From positions 62,001 to 126,000 of the forward strand of contig NZ_LMUK01000006.1 in assembly GCF_009766005.1 (NCBI RefSeq): a stretch of 64,000 nt of DNA. Reading direction: 5' to 3'. Shown here one piece after another: positions 34,880-47,188 of the stretch (position 1 is the stretch's first letter; every line of letters begins with the position of its first letter). The notes beneath the pieces were generated by a model. That model worked only from the letters and a program-made list of their open reading frames with translations, searched no databases and was not told the DNA's origin. A program made the translations under genes and the position numbers. This DNA comes from Bradyrhizobium sp. S69 (lineage in GTDB: Bacteria > Pseudomonadota > Alphaproteobacteria > Rhizobiales > Xanthobacteraceae).

Positions 34880-35794
34880 ATGAGCGATATGACACCCCCT
34901 GCGCCCGATGGGCGCCTTGCGTTGAAATCGCCCGCGATCTCGTTTGAGTTTTTTCCGCCGAAGACCGCGGAAATGGAGCGCGGCCTGTGGGACACCATCA
35001 ACCGGCTCGCGCCATTGTCGCCCAATTTCGTCTCGGTGACCTACGGCGCCGGCGGCTCGACCCGCGAACGCACCCATTCGACCATCGCCCGCATCCTCGC
35101 CGAGACCAACCTGGTCCCGGCCGCGCATCTCACCTGCGTCAACGCCCCGCGCGGCGAGATCGATGACGTGGTGGCACAATATCACGACGTCGGTGTTCGC
35201 CATATCGTCGCCCTGCGCGGCGATCCCACCACCGGGATCGGCACCAGCTATGTCGCGCATCCCGACGGCTACAAGACCTCGGCCGAACTCGTCGCCAGCA
35301 TCAAGAAGCGCTATCCCGACATCGAGGTCTCGGTCTCGGCCTATCCGGAAAAGCATCCGGAGAGCCCCGACTTCGACGCCGACATCGACGTCCTCAAGGC
35401 CAAGGTCGATGCCGGCGCGGCGCGCGCCATTACACAAGTGTTCTTCGACAACGATCTCTACTTCCGTTATCTCGATCGGGTGCGGGCGCGCGGCATCGAT
35501 ATTCCGGTCGTGCCCGGCATCATGCCGATGCACAATTTCAAGCAGGCCCGCAATTTCGTCACGCGCGCCGGCACCACGGTGCCGTCGTGGCTGGCGGAAA
35601 AATTCGACGGGCTCGACGACGATGCCGACACCCGCAAACTGGTGGCGGCGACGGTTGCCGCCGGCCAGGTGCAGAAACTGGCAAAACACGGCGTCGACAC
35701 CTTTCACTTCTACACCATGAACCGCGCGGATCTCGTGTTCGCCATCAGCCATTTGCTGGGCATTCGCCCGCAGGGCGCACAGAAAGCCGCTTGA
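34880..35794 (+). CDS. metF: 5,10-methylenetetrahydrofolate reductase
   Basis: This 304-residue flavoprotein reduces methylene-THF to methyl-THF, the methyl donor for MetH next door. The TIM-barrel landmarks are 'SFEFFPPKTAEMERGLW', 'VSVTYGAGGSTRERTHS', 'HLTCVN', 'ALRGDP' and 'ITQVFFDNDLYFRYLDRVRA'. ATG 34880 ('MSDMTPPAPDGR') is preferred to GTG 34862. The stop is 3 bases from the metH start, so the pair is one operon for the methyl cycle. Confidence 0.95.
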   Translation: MSDMTPPAPDGRLALKSPAISFEFFPPKTAEMERGLWDTINRLAPLSPNFVSVTYGAGGSTRERTHSTIARILAETNLVPAAHLTCVNAPRGEIDDVVAQYHDVGVRHIVALRGDPTTGIGTSYVAHPDGYKTSAELVASIKKRYPDIEVSVSAYPEKHPESPDFDADIDVLKAKVDAGAARAITQVFFDNDLYFRYLDRVRARGIDIPVVPGIMPMHNFKQARNFVTRAGTTVPSWLAEKFDGLDDDADTRKLVAATVAAGQVQKLAKHGVDTFHFYTMNRADLVFAISHLLGIRPQGAQKAA

Positions 35795-35797
35795 TCG

Positions 35798-39685
<3,888 letters not shown>

Positions 39686-39692
39686 TCGCTTC

Positions 39693-39845
39693 ACCCTCCC
39701 CTGGAGGGGGAGGGTCGGCTCGCATTGAGCGCAGCGAAATGCGAGACGGGGTGGGGTGGCGACGTAACGCACGAAGCGCCGCTATTCCAACTCGCCCCAC
39801 CCCACCCCGCCGCTTCGCGTCGACCCTCCCCCTCCAGGGGAGGGT
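39693..39845. repeat. Family D inverted-repeat element, copy 1
   Basis: ACCCTCCCCTGGAGGGGGAG at the left pairs with CTCCCCCTCCAGGGGAGGGT at the right; inner blocks GGGGTGGGG and CCCCACCCC also pair, as do GCGAAATGCGAGACG and CGCCGCTTCGCG in part. It begins 8 bases after metH and could end that transcript. It is a variant of the elements at 43412 and 50108. Confidence 0.8.
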
Positions 39846-39945
39846 AAGAAAAACACAACTCCGCGATCTCGCGACACACTGCGCCCGAGTTTTGCAAATT
39901 CATCGGCCCTCCAAAAAAGAGGGCGCAGGCGACCCTCAAGAGAGG

Positions 39946-40405
39946 GCGCAGGGAAGACCGGGTGCGCGCTGCACCCGCGGTCTCATGTGCAAATGGAGAT
40001 AGCAAAACGCACATGAGCATACAGGTTCAGCGGAAACACTCCGGCCTTCCCTGCGCAATAGTTTTACAGCTTATATCGTACTCTCCCCGGCGAGACCTTG
40101 GCTTGTTTGTCACCGTCATTCCCAAGAAGCGTGAGCTCCTTGCGAATTTGACACCGGCCATTGGGGCGTCAGGACCACACGACTTTGCCGTCCGCGAACG
40201 CTTGCGATCGTCTTTCGCAAACTCCGCGTCCATCGCATCCAACCCGCGCGTTTCGTGACGTGCGCAACGCCCCTCTCGTCGGGTGGGACGCACGTAATAC
40301 GCAACTGAGTTGGGTCAAAAACCAAGCGGAATATTTTTTACGAAGGGGCTGGACAGGATTCCGCGTGCGAAGGTGATTTGCCCGTCGGGCAAAAATCAGC
40401 GCAGC
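39946..40405. repeat. Large dispersed element (family G), probably degenerate
   Basis: The left part is a structured block: GCGCAGGGAAGACCGG (39946-39961) pairs with CCGGCCTTCCCTGCGC (40041-40056) with one mismatch, and inside it CTCATGTGC (39982-39990) pairs with GCACATGAG (40009-40017). The right part runs to GATTTGCCCGTCGGGC near 40376. I recognise the order of these blocks from a widespread, non-coding repeat in Bradyrhizobium-type genomes, here in reverse orientation. Several short frames cross it; none looks like a gene. Confidence 0.6.
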
Positions 40406-40472
40406 CGTCATCCTGAGGTGCGCGCTTTTGCGCGCCTCGAAGGATGCTGTTCAGCACGGTGCTTGCGGCCAT
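40406..40472. repeat. Family C element, half copy
   Basis: CGTCATCCTGAGGTGCGCGC, then CCTCGAAGGATG and GTTCAGCACGGTGCTTGCGG, match the left half of the full copies at 58325 and 61319. The right half is missing: the sequence changes after GGCCAT. It lies against the end of the family G block. Confidence 0.8.
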
Positions 40473-40576
40473 CCCGGGGATAACGGTTCCATTAGCTCGC
40501 GGCCTATCCACTTGGATTCTGACGGAATGTGATTCACCCCACAGTCGTCCGCGTCAAAATCCCCTATGCAATCCGC

Positions 40577-41002
40577 ATGAAAAATCACCTTGCACCGCTC
40601 CTCTTCGCATTCATCCTGTCGCTCGCCGGTGCCGCCGCCGCGCACGCCGAGGACGAGATCCCCGGCTTCCAATCGCCGTCGAAAAACATCGCCTGCATGT
40701 ATTCCGAGTATGACGGACACAAGTCGCTTCGCTGCGATGTCGGCGACAAGTCCTGGCGACTGCCGAAGCCGGCGAGTTGCGAACAGGAGTGGGGCAACTC
40801 CTTCGAGGTCGACGCCAAAGGCCCGGCCGGCCCCAGTTGCACCGGCGACACCCAGATCGGCCAGCCGCTACGGGTATTGCCCTACGGCGAAGTCTGGCAG
40901 CGCGGCGGCATCACCTGCAAATCGGAAGAAGCCGGTGTCACCTGCTTCAATGCGGATCGGCGCGGGTTCGCGTTGTCGCGGTCGAAGCAGGAGGTGTTTT
41001 GA
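40577..41002 (+). CDS. Small secreted protein, FxSPSxNIxC type (DUF6636-like)
   Basis: This 141-residue protein has a clear signal peptide (cleavage after 'AAAAHA', about residue 24). The mature protein begins near 'EIPGFQSPSKNIACMYSEYD' and has six Cys residues, suggesting disulfides. The 'FQSPSKNIAC' and 'GITCKSEEAGVTCFN' patterns resemble small exported proteins of unknown function that I recall as DUF6636; I am not certain of the number. ATG 40577 is set by the signal peptide. It stands alone among repeats, so context gives no hint. Confidence 0.75.
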   Translation: MKNHLAPLLFAFILSLAGAAAAHAEDEIPGFQSPSKNIACMYSEYDGHKSLRCDVGDKSWRLPKPASCEQEWGNSFEVDAKGPAGPSCTGDTQIGQPLRVLPYGEVWQRGGITCKSEEAGVTCFNADRRGFALSRSKQEVF

Positions 41003-41018
41003 AATCAGACTTATCGTT

Positions 41019-41106
41019 CGTCATTGCGAGGAGCACTTGCGACGAAGCAATCCAGCTCTCGCTTGTGATGCTGGATTGCTTCGTCGCTCCGCTCCTCGCA
41101 ATGACG
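41019..41106. repeat. Family E inverted-repeat element
   Basis: CGTCATTGCGAGGAGC at the left pairs with GCTCCTCGCAATGACG at the right; inner arms GCGACGAAGCAATCCAG and CTGGATTGCTTCGTCGC also pair. It lies 17 bases after the small secreted protein gene. Confidence 0.88.
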
Positions 41107-41115
41107 GACCCAAAA

Positions 41116-41154
41116 GCAAGACGTGGATCACCGGGGTAAGCCCGGTGATGACGG
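41116..41154. repeat. Family B element, half copy
   Basis: CAAGACGTGGATCACCGG and CCCGGTGATGACGG match the right half of family B. It directly follows the family E element, so the two form a composite in the gap before the convergent acetyltransferase. Confidence 0.7.
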
Positions 41155-41210
41155 TGACTTCGTTGCACCAATCTCATTGCTAGAGCATCGAGCCCCCGCC
41201 GCTCACCTGA

Positions 41211-41795
41211 TCATCGGCACATGGCTGCGGCGGTCCGTGGGACGGCGCCGTCGAGGCGCGGGTCGTTGTCGATTTCGACCTGGCGCCGGAACGGACGAAA
41301 GCCCGCGCGTTGATAGAAGGCCAGCGCCGCCGGATGATCGAGCGTGCAGGTGTGCAGCCAGACGCGCGTGACCTGCGGCGACCACGCGAGCTCCAGCGTG
41401 CGGTTCATCATCCAGCTGCCGGCGCCGCTACCGATCAGTTTTGCCGTCACACCGAAGGAAACGATTTCGCATTGACCTGGAACGCGAAAATCGAGCTCAA
41501 CCAGGCCTTCGTCGTGGCCATCTTGCGCCAGCGCATATACCCCGACCAGGGGCGATTGAATGATCGCCAGCAGTCCGGCATCCGGCATTCCCGCACGCGA
41601 CAGCCAGAGCCACTTCTCACCGACGCGGCGATAGAGATCGCGAAACCAGTCGAGGCCTGGCGTCTCGACCTTGCGCAAGGTCCGGGGGCCCGCACGCTCC
41701 CGAACAGGGTCTGCGCGCTCGGTCATCTCCAGGTGCGTGATGACGGTGACGATCTTGCCGGCGGGAATGTCGAAAGTGCCGTCGGTTAAGGTCAT
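41211..41795 (-). CDS. GNAT family N-acetyltransferase
   Basis: This 194-residue protein has the GNAT fold: an N-terminal strand-helix region with '[20 protein letters not shown]', a beta core '[20 protein letters not shown]', the acetyl-CoA binding loop '[20 protein letters not shown]' (a variant of Q/RxxGxG/A) and the terminal motif '[20 protein letters not shown]'. The substrate is unknown. Its start overlaps the glpK stop by four bases (ATGA), so it is translated with glpK; a role in acetylating a small molecule or a protein is equally possible. Confidence 0.88.
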   Translation of the reverse strand: MTLTDGTFDIPAGKIVTVITHLEMTERADPVRERAGPRTLRKVETPGLDWFRDLYRRVGEKWLWLSRAGMPDAGLLAIIQSPLVGVYALAQDGHDEGLVELDFRVPGQCEIVSFGVTAKLIGSGAGSWMMNRTLELAWSPQVTRVWLHTCTLDHPAALAFYQRAGFRPFRRQVEIDNDPRLDGAVPRTAAAMCR

Positions 41796-43300
41796 CTACC
41801 CTCCCCCTCATCGCTCGCCAGCACGCCCTTCACAGCCCGCGCCCAGCCGGCCAGCTTTCGCTCGCGCGTGGCCTGGCTCATGTTGGGCTTGAAGCGATGC
41901 TCCAGTCGCCAGTTGTCGGCGAATTTTGACGGCTCGGGATAGACGCCGGCGGCGAGACCCGCGAGGTAGGCGGCGCCGAGGGCCGTGGTTTCCTGGATCA
42001 TCGGACGATCGACCGGGGCGTCGAGCAGGTCGGCGAGGCGCTGCATGGTCCAGTCCGACGCGGCCATGCCGCCGTCGACCCGCAGCACGATGTTGGCGGC
42101 CTTGGCGCCGGGCCAGTCGGCGCGCATCGCGGCCCATAGATCAAAGGTCTGGTAGCAGACGCTTTCGAGCGCGGCATGCGCGAACTCTGCCGGTCCGGTG
42201 TTGCGGGTCAGCCCGAACAGCGCGCCGCGCACGCGGGGATTCCAGTAGGGCGCGCCGAGGCCGACAAAGGCCGGCACCAGATACACGCTTTGGGTGGAAT
42301 CGGACTGGTCGGCGAGCGGGCCGGTTTCGGAAGCGTGCTTGATGATGCCGAGGCCGTCGCGCAGCCATTGCACCGACGAGCCCGCGACGAAGATCGAGCC
42401 TTCGAGGGCGTAGGTGCGCTGTCCGTTCAACTGGTAGGCAATCGTGGTCAAGAGCTTGTTCTTGGAGGCCACCGGCGTGGTGCCGGTGTTGAGCAAAGCA
42501 AAGCAGCCGGTGCCGTAGGTCGACTTGATCATGCCGGGTGAAAAACAGGCCTGCCCGATGGTCGCGGCCTGCTGGTCGCCGGCGATGCCGGAGATCGCGA
42601 TCGCGCCGCCGAACAACTCCGGTACGCTCTCGCCGAAATGGTGCGAGGAATCCTTGACCTCCGGCAGCATCGAGCGCGGCACCCGCAGGATCTTCAACAG
42701 CTCGTCATCCCATTGGCCAGTGTGGATGTTGAACAGCAGCGTGCGCGAGGCGTTGGTGGCGTCGGTGGCGTGCACCTTGCCGCCGGAGAGCCGCCACAAC
42801 AGATAGCAATCGACGGTGCCGAACATCAGTTCGCCGCGCTCGGCCCGCGCCCGCGCGCCGGGGACGTGATCGAGGATCCAGGCGACCTTGGTGCCGGAGA
42901 AATACGGATCGATGATCAGGCCGGTTTTGGCCGAGATCGCCGGCTCGTGGCCTTCGGCTTTCAGCTTGGCGCAGATGTCCGCGGTGCGGCGGTCCTGCCA
43001 GACGATGGCGCGATGCACGGCCCGGCCGGTGGCGCGGTCCCAGACCACAGTGGTTTCGCGCTGGTTGGTGATGCCGATCGCGGCGATGTCTTTCGCGGTG
43101 ACGCCGGCCTTCTTCAGCGCCTCGCGGCAGACCGCGACCGTCGAGGTCCAGATGTCCTCCGGCTCATGCTCGACCCAGCCCGAGGCCGGAAAATGCTGCG
43201 GGAATTCCTGTTGCGCGGTGGCCGCGATCGAAATGTCGCTGCGAAACACGATGGCGCGCGAGGACGTGGTGCCCTGATCGATGGCCAGCACAAAGGACAT
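41792..43300 (-). CDS. glpK: Glycerol kinase
   Basis: This 502-residue FGGY-family kinase phosphorylates glycerol to glycerol-3-phosphate. The N-terminal phosphate-binding motif is '[16 protein letters not shown]'; '[20 protein letters not shown]' and '[20 protein letters not shown]' are typical, and the C-terminal '[20 protein letters not shown]' matches the FGGY signature region. Length is standard. Neither a facilitator (glpF) nor a dehydrogenase (glpD) is adjacent; the downstream partner is the GNAT gene. Confidence 0.96.
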   Translation of the reverse strand: MSFVLAIDQGTTSSRAIVFRSDISIAATAQQEFPQHFPASGWVEHEPEDIWTSTVAVCREALKKAGVTAKDIAAIGITNQRETTVVWDRATGRAVHRAIVWQDRRTADICAKLKAEGHEPAISAKTGLIIDPYFSGTKVAWILDHVPGARARAERGELMFGTVDCYLLWRLSGGKVHATDATNASRTLLFNIHTGQWDDELLKILRVPRSMLPEVKDSSHHFGESVPELFGGAIAISGIAGDQQAATIGQACFSPGMIKSTYGTGCFALLNTGTTPVASKNKLLTTIAYQLNGQRTYALEGSIFVAGSSVQWLRDGLGIIKHASETGPLADQSDSTQSVYLVPAFVGLGAPYWNPRVRGALFGLTRNTGPAEFAHAALESVCYQTFDLWAAMRADWPGAKAANIVLRVDGGMAASDWTMQRLADLLDAPVDRPMIQETTALGAAYLAGLAAGVYPEPSKFADNWRLEHRFKPNMSQATRERKLAGWARAVKGVLASDEGEGR

Positions 43301-43411
43301 GATGGTGGTTCCTGGCGTTGCTTCCCGGAGGATTTATTGAGGCGGTGTTGTGCGAAGGCAAGCGGATTGGAGAAGGTTCGTCAATATCGGACGCGCGGCG
43401 CGCACGGTGCG

Positions 43412-43578
43412 CTCCCCTCCCCCTTGCGGGGAGGGGTCGGGGGTGGGGTCAACGGGCAAGGCCTACTTGAGCGCAGCGCGACTCAAAAGATACATTTGGA
43501 TTCGAGTCGGTACGAAGTTTCGATTCTCCGTGCGTGGAGACCCCCACCCCCGACCCCTCCCCGCAAGGGGGAGGGGAG
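43412..43578. repeat. Family D inverted-repeat element, copy 2
   Basis: The arms 43412-43448 and 43542-43578 are perfectly complementary over 37 bases; the left begins CTCCCCTCCCCCTTGCGGGG. The internal part contains TTGAGCGCAGCGCGACTC and its partial complement. It fills the gap between the SDR stop and the glpK start. Confidence 0.92.
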
Positions 43579-43581
43579 AAA

Positions 43582-44355
43582 TCACACCGACGCGGTCGTG
43601 ACGCCGCCGTCGACGACGATGGTCTGGCCGGTCATGAAGCTCGAGGCGTCCGAAGACAGGTAGGCGACCGCGCCGGCGATTTCGTCGGGTTCGCCGATCC
43701 GGCGCAGCGGTGTGGTGGCGCAGCGGCGTTTCAATCGCTCTTCGTCTTCCCACAGCGCACGGGCGAAATCGGTCTTGACCAGGCCGGGTGCCACGCAATT
43801 GACGCGCACGCCCTTGGGGCCCCATTCGCCGGCGAGGCTGCGGCACAGCGAGAAATCCGCGGCCTTGGAAATCCCGTAGGCGCCGATCACGGTCGAGCCG
43901 CGCAAGCCGCCGATCGAGGAGACGATCACCACCGAGCCGGTGCCGCGTTCCGCCATTTGCGGGATCGCCTGCGCGCACAGCCAGATGTTGCTCTTGACGT
44001 TACTGCCCATGATCTTGTCGAAGGCCTCATCGGTGATGTCGAGCAGCGGGCCGTAATAGGGATTGACCGCGGCGTTGCAGACCAGGATGTCGACCTTGCC
44101 GTAATGTTTGGTCGCGCCCGCGATCAGCGCCTGCACGTCGGCCTGCCGCGAGATGTTGCAGGGGATCACATGGGCGTCGCCGCCGGATTTCCTGATGCCG
44201 TCGGCGACGACCTCGCAGGCATCGGCCTTGCGGCTGGAGATCACCACCTTGGCGCCGAGTTTTGCCAGCAACTCCGCCGAAGAACGGCCGATGCCGCGGC
44301 TCGAGCCGGTGATGACCGCGACTTTTCCAGTGAGATCGAACGGGGTGTTTTTCAC
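43582..44355 (-). CDS. Short-chain dehydrogenase/reductase, last gene of pim cluster
   Basis: This 257-residue classical SDR has the cofactor loop 'AVITGSSRGIGRSSAELLAK', NAAVNPYYG, a Ser in 'VIVSSIGGLRGS' and the catalytic Tyr/Lys in 'YGISKAADF'. It probably acts on a hydroxyacyl or keto substrate. I chose GTG 44355 because GGAGC lies about 8-10 bases upstream; the frame stays open to 44427 only because it runs into a family B repeat. It follows pimD after 163 bases in the same direction, in the position of pimE, but I cannot equate it with PimE. Confidence 0.88.
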   Translation of the reverse strand: MKNTPFDLTGKVAVITGSSRGIGRSSAELLAKLGAKVVISSRKADACEVVADGIRKSGGDAHVIPCNISRQADVQALIAGATKHYGKVDILVCNAAVNPYYGPLLDITDEAFDKIMGSNVKSNIWLCAQAIPQMAERGTGSVVIVSSIGGLRGSTVIGAYGISKAADFSLCRSLAGEWGPKGVRVNCVAPGLVKTDFARALWEDEERLKRRCATTPLRRIGEPDEIAGAVAYLSSDASSFMTGQTIVVDGGVTTASV

Positions 44356-44400
44356 GACGGGTGCTCCGTTTTTTGTTTTGATCGTCCGTTGTTTTTCTCT

Positions 44401-44484
44401 CGTCATGCCCGGCCTTGTGCCGGGCATCCACGTCTTTCTTTGGCGCCAAAGACGTGGATGGCCGGGACGAGCCCGGCCATGACG
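44401..44484. repeat. Family B inverted-repeat element, copy 2
   Basis: CGTCATGCCCGGCC...CATCCACGTCTTTC at the left and AAAGACGTGGATGGCCGGG...ATGACG at the right. It lies in the pimD/SDR gap. Confidence 0.9.
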
Positions 44485-44518
44485 GTTATGGTGATTCGGC
44501 GCCGTGCGTCACCGTTGG

Positions 44519-45661
44519 CTACACCAGCCCGCCGGCGTCGGTGACGCGACGCAGGTGATAATCGGTATCGCCAAACGTGTTCTCGATCATGGTCAGCCGC
44601 TTGAAGTAGTGGCCGATCTTGGCTTCCTGGGTCATGCCGATGCCGCCATGGAGCTGGATCGACTGCTGACCAACGAATTTTGCCGATTTGCCGATCTGCA
44701 CCTTCGCCGCCGCGACCGCGGTGGCGCGCTCCCGCGCGTTGTCGAACTCGGACGCCATGGTCGCAAACATCGACATCGAGCGGGCCTGCTCGACCGCGAC
44801 GAACATGTCGGCGGCGCGATGCTGCAAGGTCTGGAAGCTGCCGATCGCCACGCCGAATTGCTTTCGCGTTTTGAGATATTCGACGGTGGATTTCAGCGAT
44901 TCATCCATCGCGCCGACCGCCTCGGCACAGAGCGCACAGCGGGCCTCATCGACCACGCGCTCGATCAGCGGCAGGCCGTTCTCGGGATCGCCGATCGCAG
45001 CGTCGCTGCCGACCTCGACACCGGTCAACGTAATGTCGGCGGCATGCAGGCCGTCCTGGGTGGGATAGCCTTTCCGGGCGATGCCCTTGGCGTTGCCGGG
45101 CACCAGGAACACGCCGATGCCGCTGGAATCGCGCTGGCCGCCTTTGGTGCGCGCGGTGACCACCAGCACGTCGGCGCTCTCGCCGTTGAGCACGACGAAT
45201 TTCTCGCCGTCGATCACCCAGCCGTCGCCCTTTCTCTTGGCGGTGGTCGAGACATCGCCGAGGTCGTAGCGCGAATTCTTTTCGAGCTGCGCAAAGGCAA
45301 AGGTCTTGCTGCCGTCGATGATGCCGGGAATGTAAGCTGCCTTCTGCTCGGCCGAGCCGCCATGGCGCAGGAAACCACCGCCAAGGATCACGGTTGCCAG
45401 ATACGGCTCCAGCACCAGCGCCTTGCCGAGCGCCTCCATCACGATCATGGTCTCGACGCCGCCGGCGCCGAAGCCGCCATCGTCCTCGGAGAACGGCAGG
45501 CCCAGCAGGCCCTGTTCGGCGAGCTTGCCCCAGAGCGTTTTGCTCCAGCCGCCCTTCTCCGCCATGTATTTCTTGCGTTGATCGAAATCGTAGGAATCGG
45601 TCAACAGCCCGTCGACGCTCTCCTTGAGAAGCCGCTGCTCCTCGGACAAATCAAAATCCAT
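44519..45661 (-). CDS. pimD: Pimeloyl-CoA dehydrogenase small subunit (acyl-CoA dehydrogenase)
   Basis: This 380-residue acyl-CoA dehydrogenase family protein starts 'MDFDLSEEQRLLKESVDGLL'. The middle domain reads 'FAFAQLEKNSRYDL' and the C-terminal helical domain 'QQSIQLHGGIGMTQEAKIGH'. The position of the usual catalytic Glu near the C-terminus is not recognisable, which suits a non-catalytic partner in a heterotetramer. It follows pimC. In R. palustris PimC and PimD are paired subunits of the dehydrogenase for pimeloyl-CoA and related dicarboxyl-CoAs. The assignment rests on gene order and family. Confidence 0.85.
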   Translation of the reverse strand: MDFDLSEEQRLLKESVDGLLTDSYDFDQRKKYMAEKGGWSKTLWGKLAEQGLLGLPFSEDDGGFGAGGVETMIVMEALGKALVLEPYLATVILGGGFLRHGGSAEQKAAYIPGIIDGSKTFAFAQLEKNSRYDLGDVSTTAKRKGDGWVIDGEKFVVLNGESADVLVVTARTKGGQRDSSGIGVFLVPGNAKGIARKGYPTQDGLHAADITLTGVEVGSDAAIGDPENGLPLIERVVDEARCALCAEAVGAMDESLKSTVEYLKTRKQFGVAIGSFQTLQHRAADMFVAVEQARSMSMFATMASEFDNARERATAVAAAKVQIGKSAKFVGQQSIQLHGGIGMTQEAKIGHYFKRLTMIENTFGDTDYHLRRVTDAGGLV

Positions 45662-45695
45662 GTTGTTACTTCTCCCCGACTATCTAAAATTTTCT

Positions 45696-45777
45696 CGTCA
45701 TGGCCGGGCTTGTCCCGGCCATCCACGTCTTGACGCAAAGCAAGACGTGGATGCCCGGCACAAGGCCGGGCATGACG
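45696..45777. repeat. Family B inverted-repeat element, copy 3 (reversed)
   Basis: CGTCATGGCCGGGC...CATCCACGTCTTG and CAAGACGTGGATGCCCGG...CATGACG. Relative to copy 2 the GCCGGG and CCCGGC arms are swapped, so it is inserted in the opposite direction. It lies in the pimC/pimD gap. Confidence 0.9.
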
Positions 45778-45806
45778 AACAGGTGCGTGGTCGCTTCAGG
45801 CGACAA

Positions 45807-46997
45807 TCACAACCCCAGCACCGCCTTGGTGATGATGTTGCGCTGGATCTCGTTGGAGCCGCCGTAGATCGAAACCTTGCGGTTGTTGAAATAGCTCGGC
45901 GCGATCTGCGCGGTCCAGTCCATCGATTCGTTCGAGCCCTCGTCGCCATGCTCGTCGAACGGGGCCGCGAACGGGCCGATCACTTCCATCAAAAGTTCGG
46001 TGGTGGCCTGCTGGATTTCCGAGCCCTTGATCTTGAGCACTGAAGAAGCCGGGTTGGGCTTGCCCTTGCCGTGCTTGCCTTCGTCGGCGACGACGCGCAA
46101 CTGGGTCAATTCGAGCGCCTTCAGCTCGATCTCGACCGCGGCGAGCTTTTCGCGGAAACCCTGGTCCTGCATCACCGGCTTGCCGCCGGATTCCACCTTG
46201 GACGCGAGGTCCTTGATGCGGCGGATCCGTTCCTTGGAGACGCCGACCCGGGCGATGCCGGTACGCTCATTGCCGAGCAGGAATTTGGCGTAATCCCAGC
46301 CCTTGTTTTCCTCGCCGATCAAATTCTCGACCGGCACCTCGACGTCGTCGAAGAACACTTCGTTGACCTCAACGCCGCCGTCGATGGTCTGGATCGGCCG
46401 CACCGTGACGCCCTTCGACTTCATGTCGAACACGATGAAGGAGATACCCATCTGCTTCTTCGCGCTAGTATCGGTGCGGCACAGGCAGAAGATCATGTCG
46501 GCGTATTGCGCCAGCGTGGTCCAGGTCTTCTGGCCGTTGATGATGTATTTGTCGCCCTTGCGCTCGGCCTTGGTTTTCAGCGAGGCCAGATCGGATCCCG
46601 AACCCGGCTCGGAGAAGCCCTGGCACCACCAGTCGTCGACACTGGCGATCCGCGGCAGGTACTGCTTTTTCTGGGTCTCGTTGCCGAAGGTGTAGATGAC
46701 AGGGCCGACCATGCTGACGCCAAAGGCGAGCGGTGCCGGCGCCGGATGCATCTGCAATTCCTCATTGAAGATGTAGTGCTGCACGGAGGTCCAGCCGGTG
46801 CCGCCATATTCCTTGGGCCAGTGCGAGACGCCCCAGCCCTTCTTGTTGAGGATGCGCCACCAGGTGACCATCTCGTCCTTGGAGAGATGACGCCCCTCCT
46901 GCAATTTCTGCCGCGTCGCCGGCGGCACGTTATCCCGAAAGAAGGTCCGCACCTCTTCGCGAAACGCCACTTCGTCCTTGCTGAAGCTGAGATCCAT
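45807..46997 (-). CDS. pimC: Pimeloyl-CoA dehydrogenase large subunit (acyl-CoA dehydrogenase)
   Basis: This 396-residue acyl-CoA dehydrogenase has 'MDLSFSKDEVAFREEVRTFF' at the N-terminus, the flavin/substrate segment 'QGFSEPGSGSDLASLKTKAE' and 'YIINGQKTWTTLAQYADMIF', and ends 'SIYGGSNEIQRNIITKAVLG'. The IYxGS-type C-terminal motif has Gly where medium-chain enzymes have the catalytic Glu, so the base must come from elsewhere. Gene order with pimB and pimD supports the large-subunit role in dicarboxyl-CoA oxidation. Confidence 0.87.
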   Translation of the reverse strand: MDLSFSKDEVAFREEVRTFFRDNVPPATRQKLQEGRHLSKDEMVTWWRILNKKGWGVSHWPKEYGGTGWTSVQHYIFNEELQMHPAPAPLAFGVSMVGPVIYTFGNETQKKQYLPRIASVDDWWCQGFSEPGSGSDLASLKTKAERKGDKYIINGQKTWTTLAQYADMIFCLCRTDTSAKKQMGISFIVFDMKSKGVTVRPIQTIDGGVEVNEVFFDDVEVPVENLIGEENKGWDYAKFLLGNERTGIARVGVSKERIRRIKDLASKVESGGKPVMQDQGFREKLAAVEIELKALELTQLRVVADEGKHGKGKPNPASSVLKIKGSEIQQATTELLMEVIGPFAAPFDEHGDEGSNESMDWTAQIAPSYFNNRKVSIYGGSNEIQRNIITKAVLGL

Positions 46998-47028
46998 CGG
47001 ATCCTCCTAGAGTGAATTAATTTTCTTT

Positions 47029-47151
47029 CGTCGTCCCGGCGAACGCCGGGACCCATAACCCCTGGCGTTCGCGGAAAGTAAAAGGCCTCAAACACATTGC
47101 CTAAACGCAGACTCCGCGCCGTATGGGTCCCGGCTCAAGGCCGGGACGACG
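47029..47151. repeat. Family A inverted-repeat element, copy 2
   Basis: The left arm begins CGTCGTCCCGGCGAACGCC (47029-47055) and the right arm ends CCGGGACGACG (47124-47151). Loop blocks CCCTGGCGTTCG and CCGCGCCGTA match copy 1. It lies in the pimB/pimC gap. Confidence 0.88.
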
Positions 47152-47188
47152 ATTGTTGATGCCCGGCCTTCGCCGGAATGACAGCGCT

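Noticed and set aside
40027-40411. Several short frames between metH and the secreted protein
   Set aside because: They fall in the family G repeat, differ in strand and frame, and have no ribosome sites.
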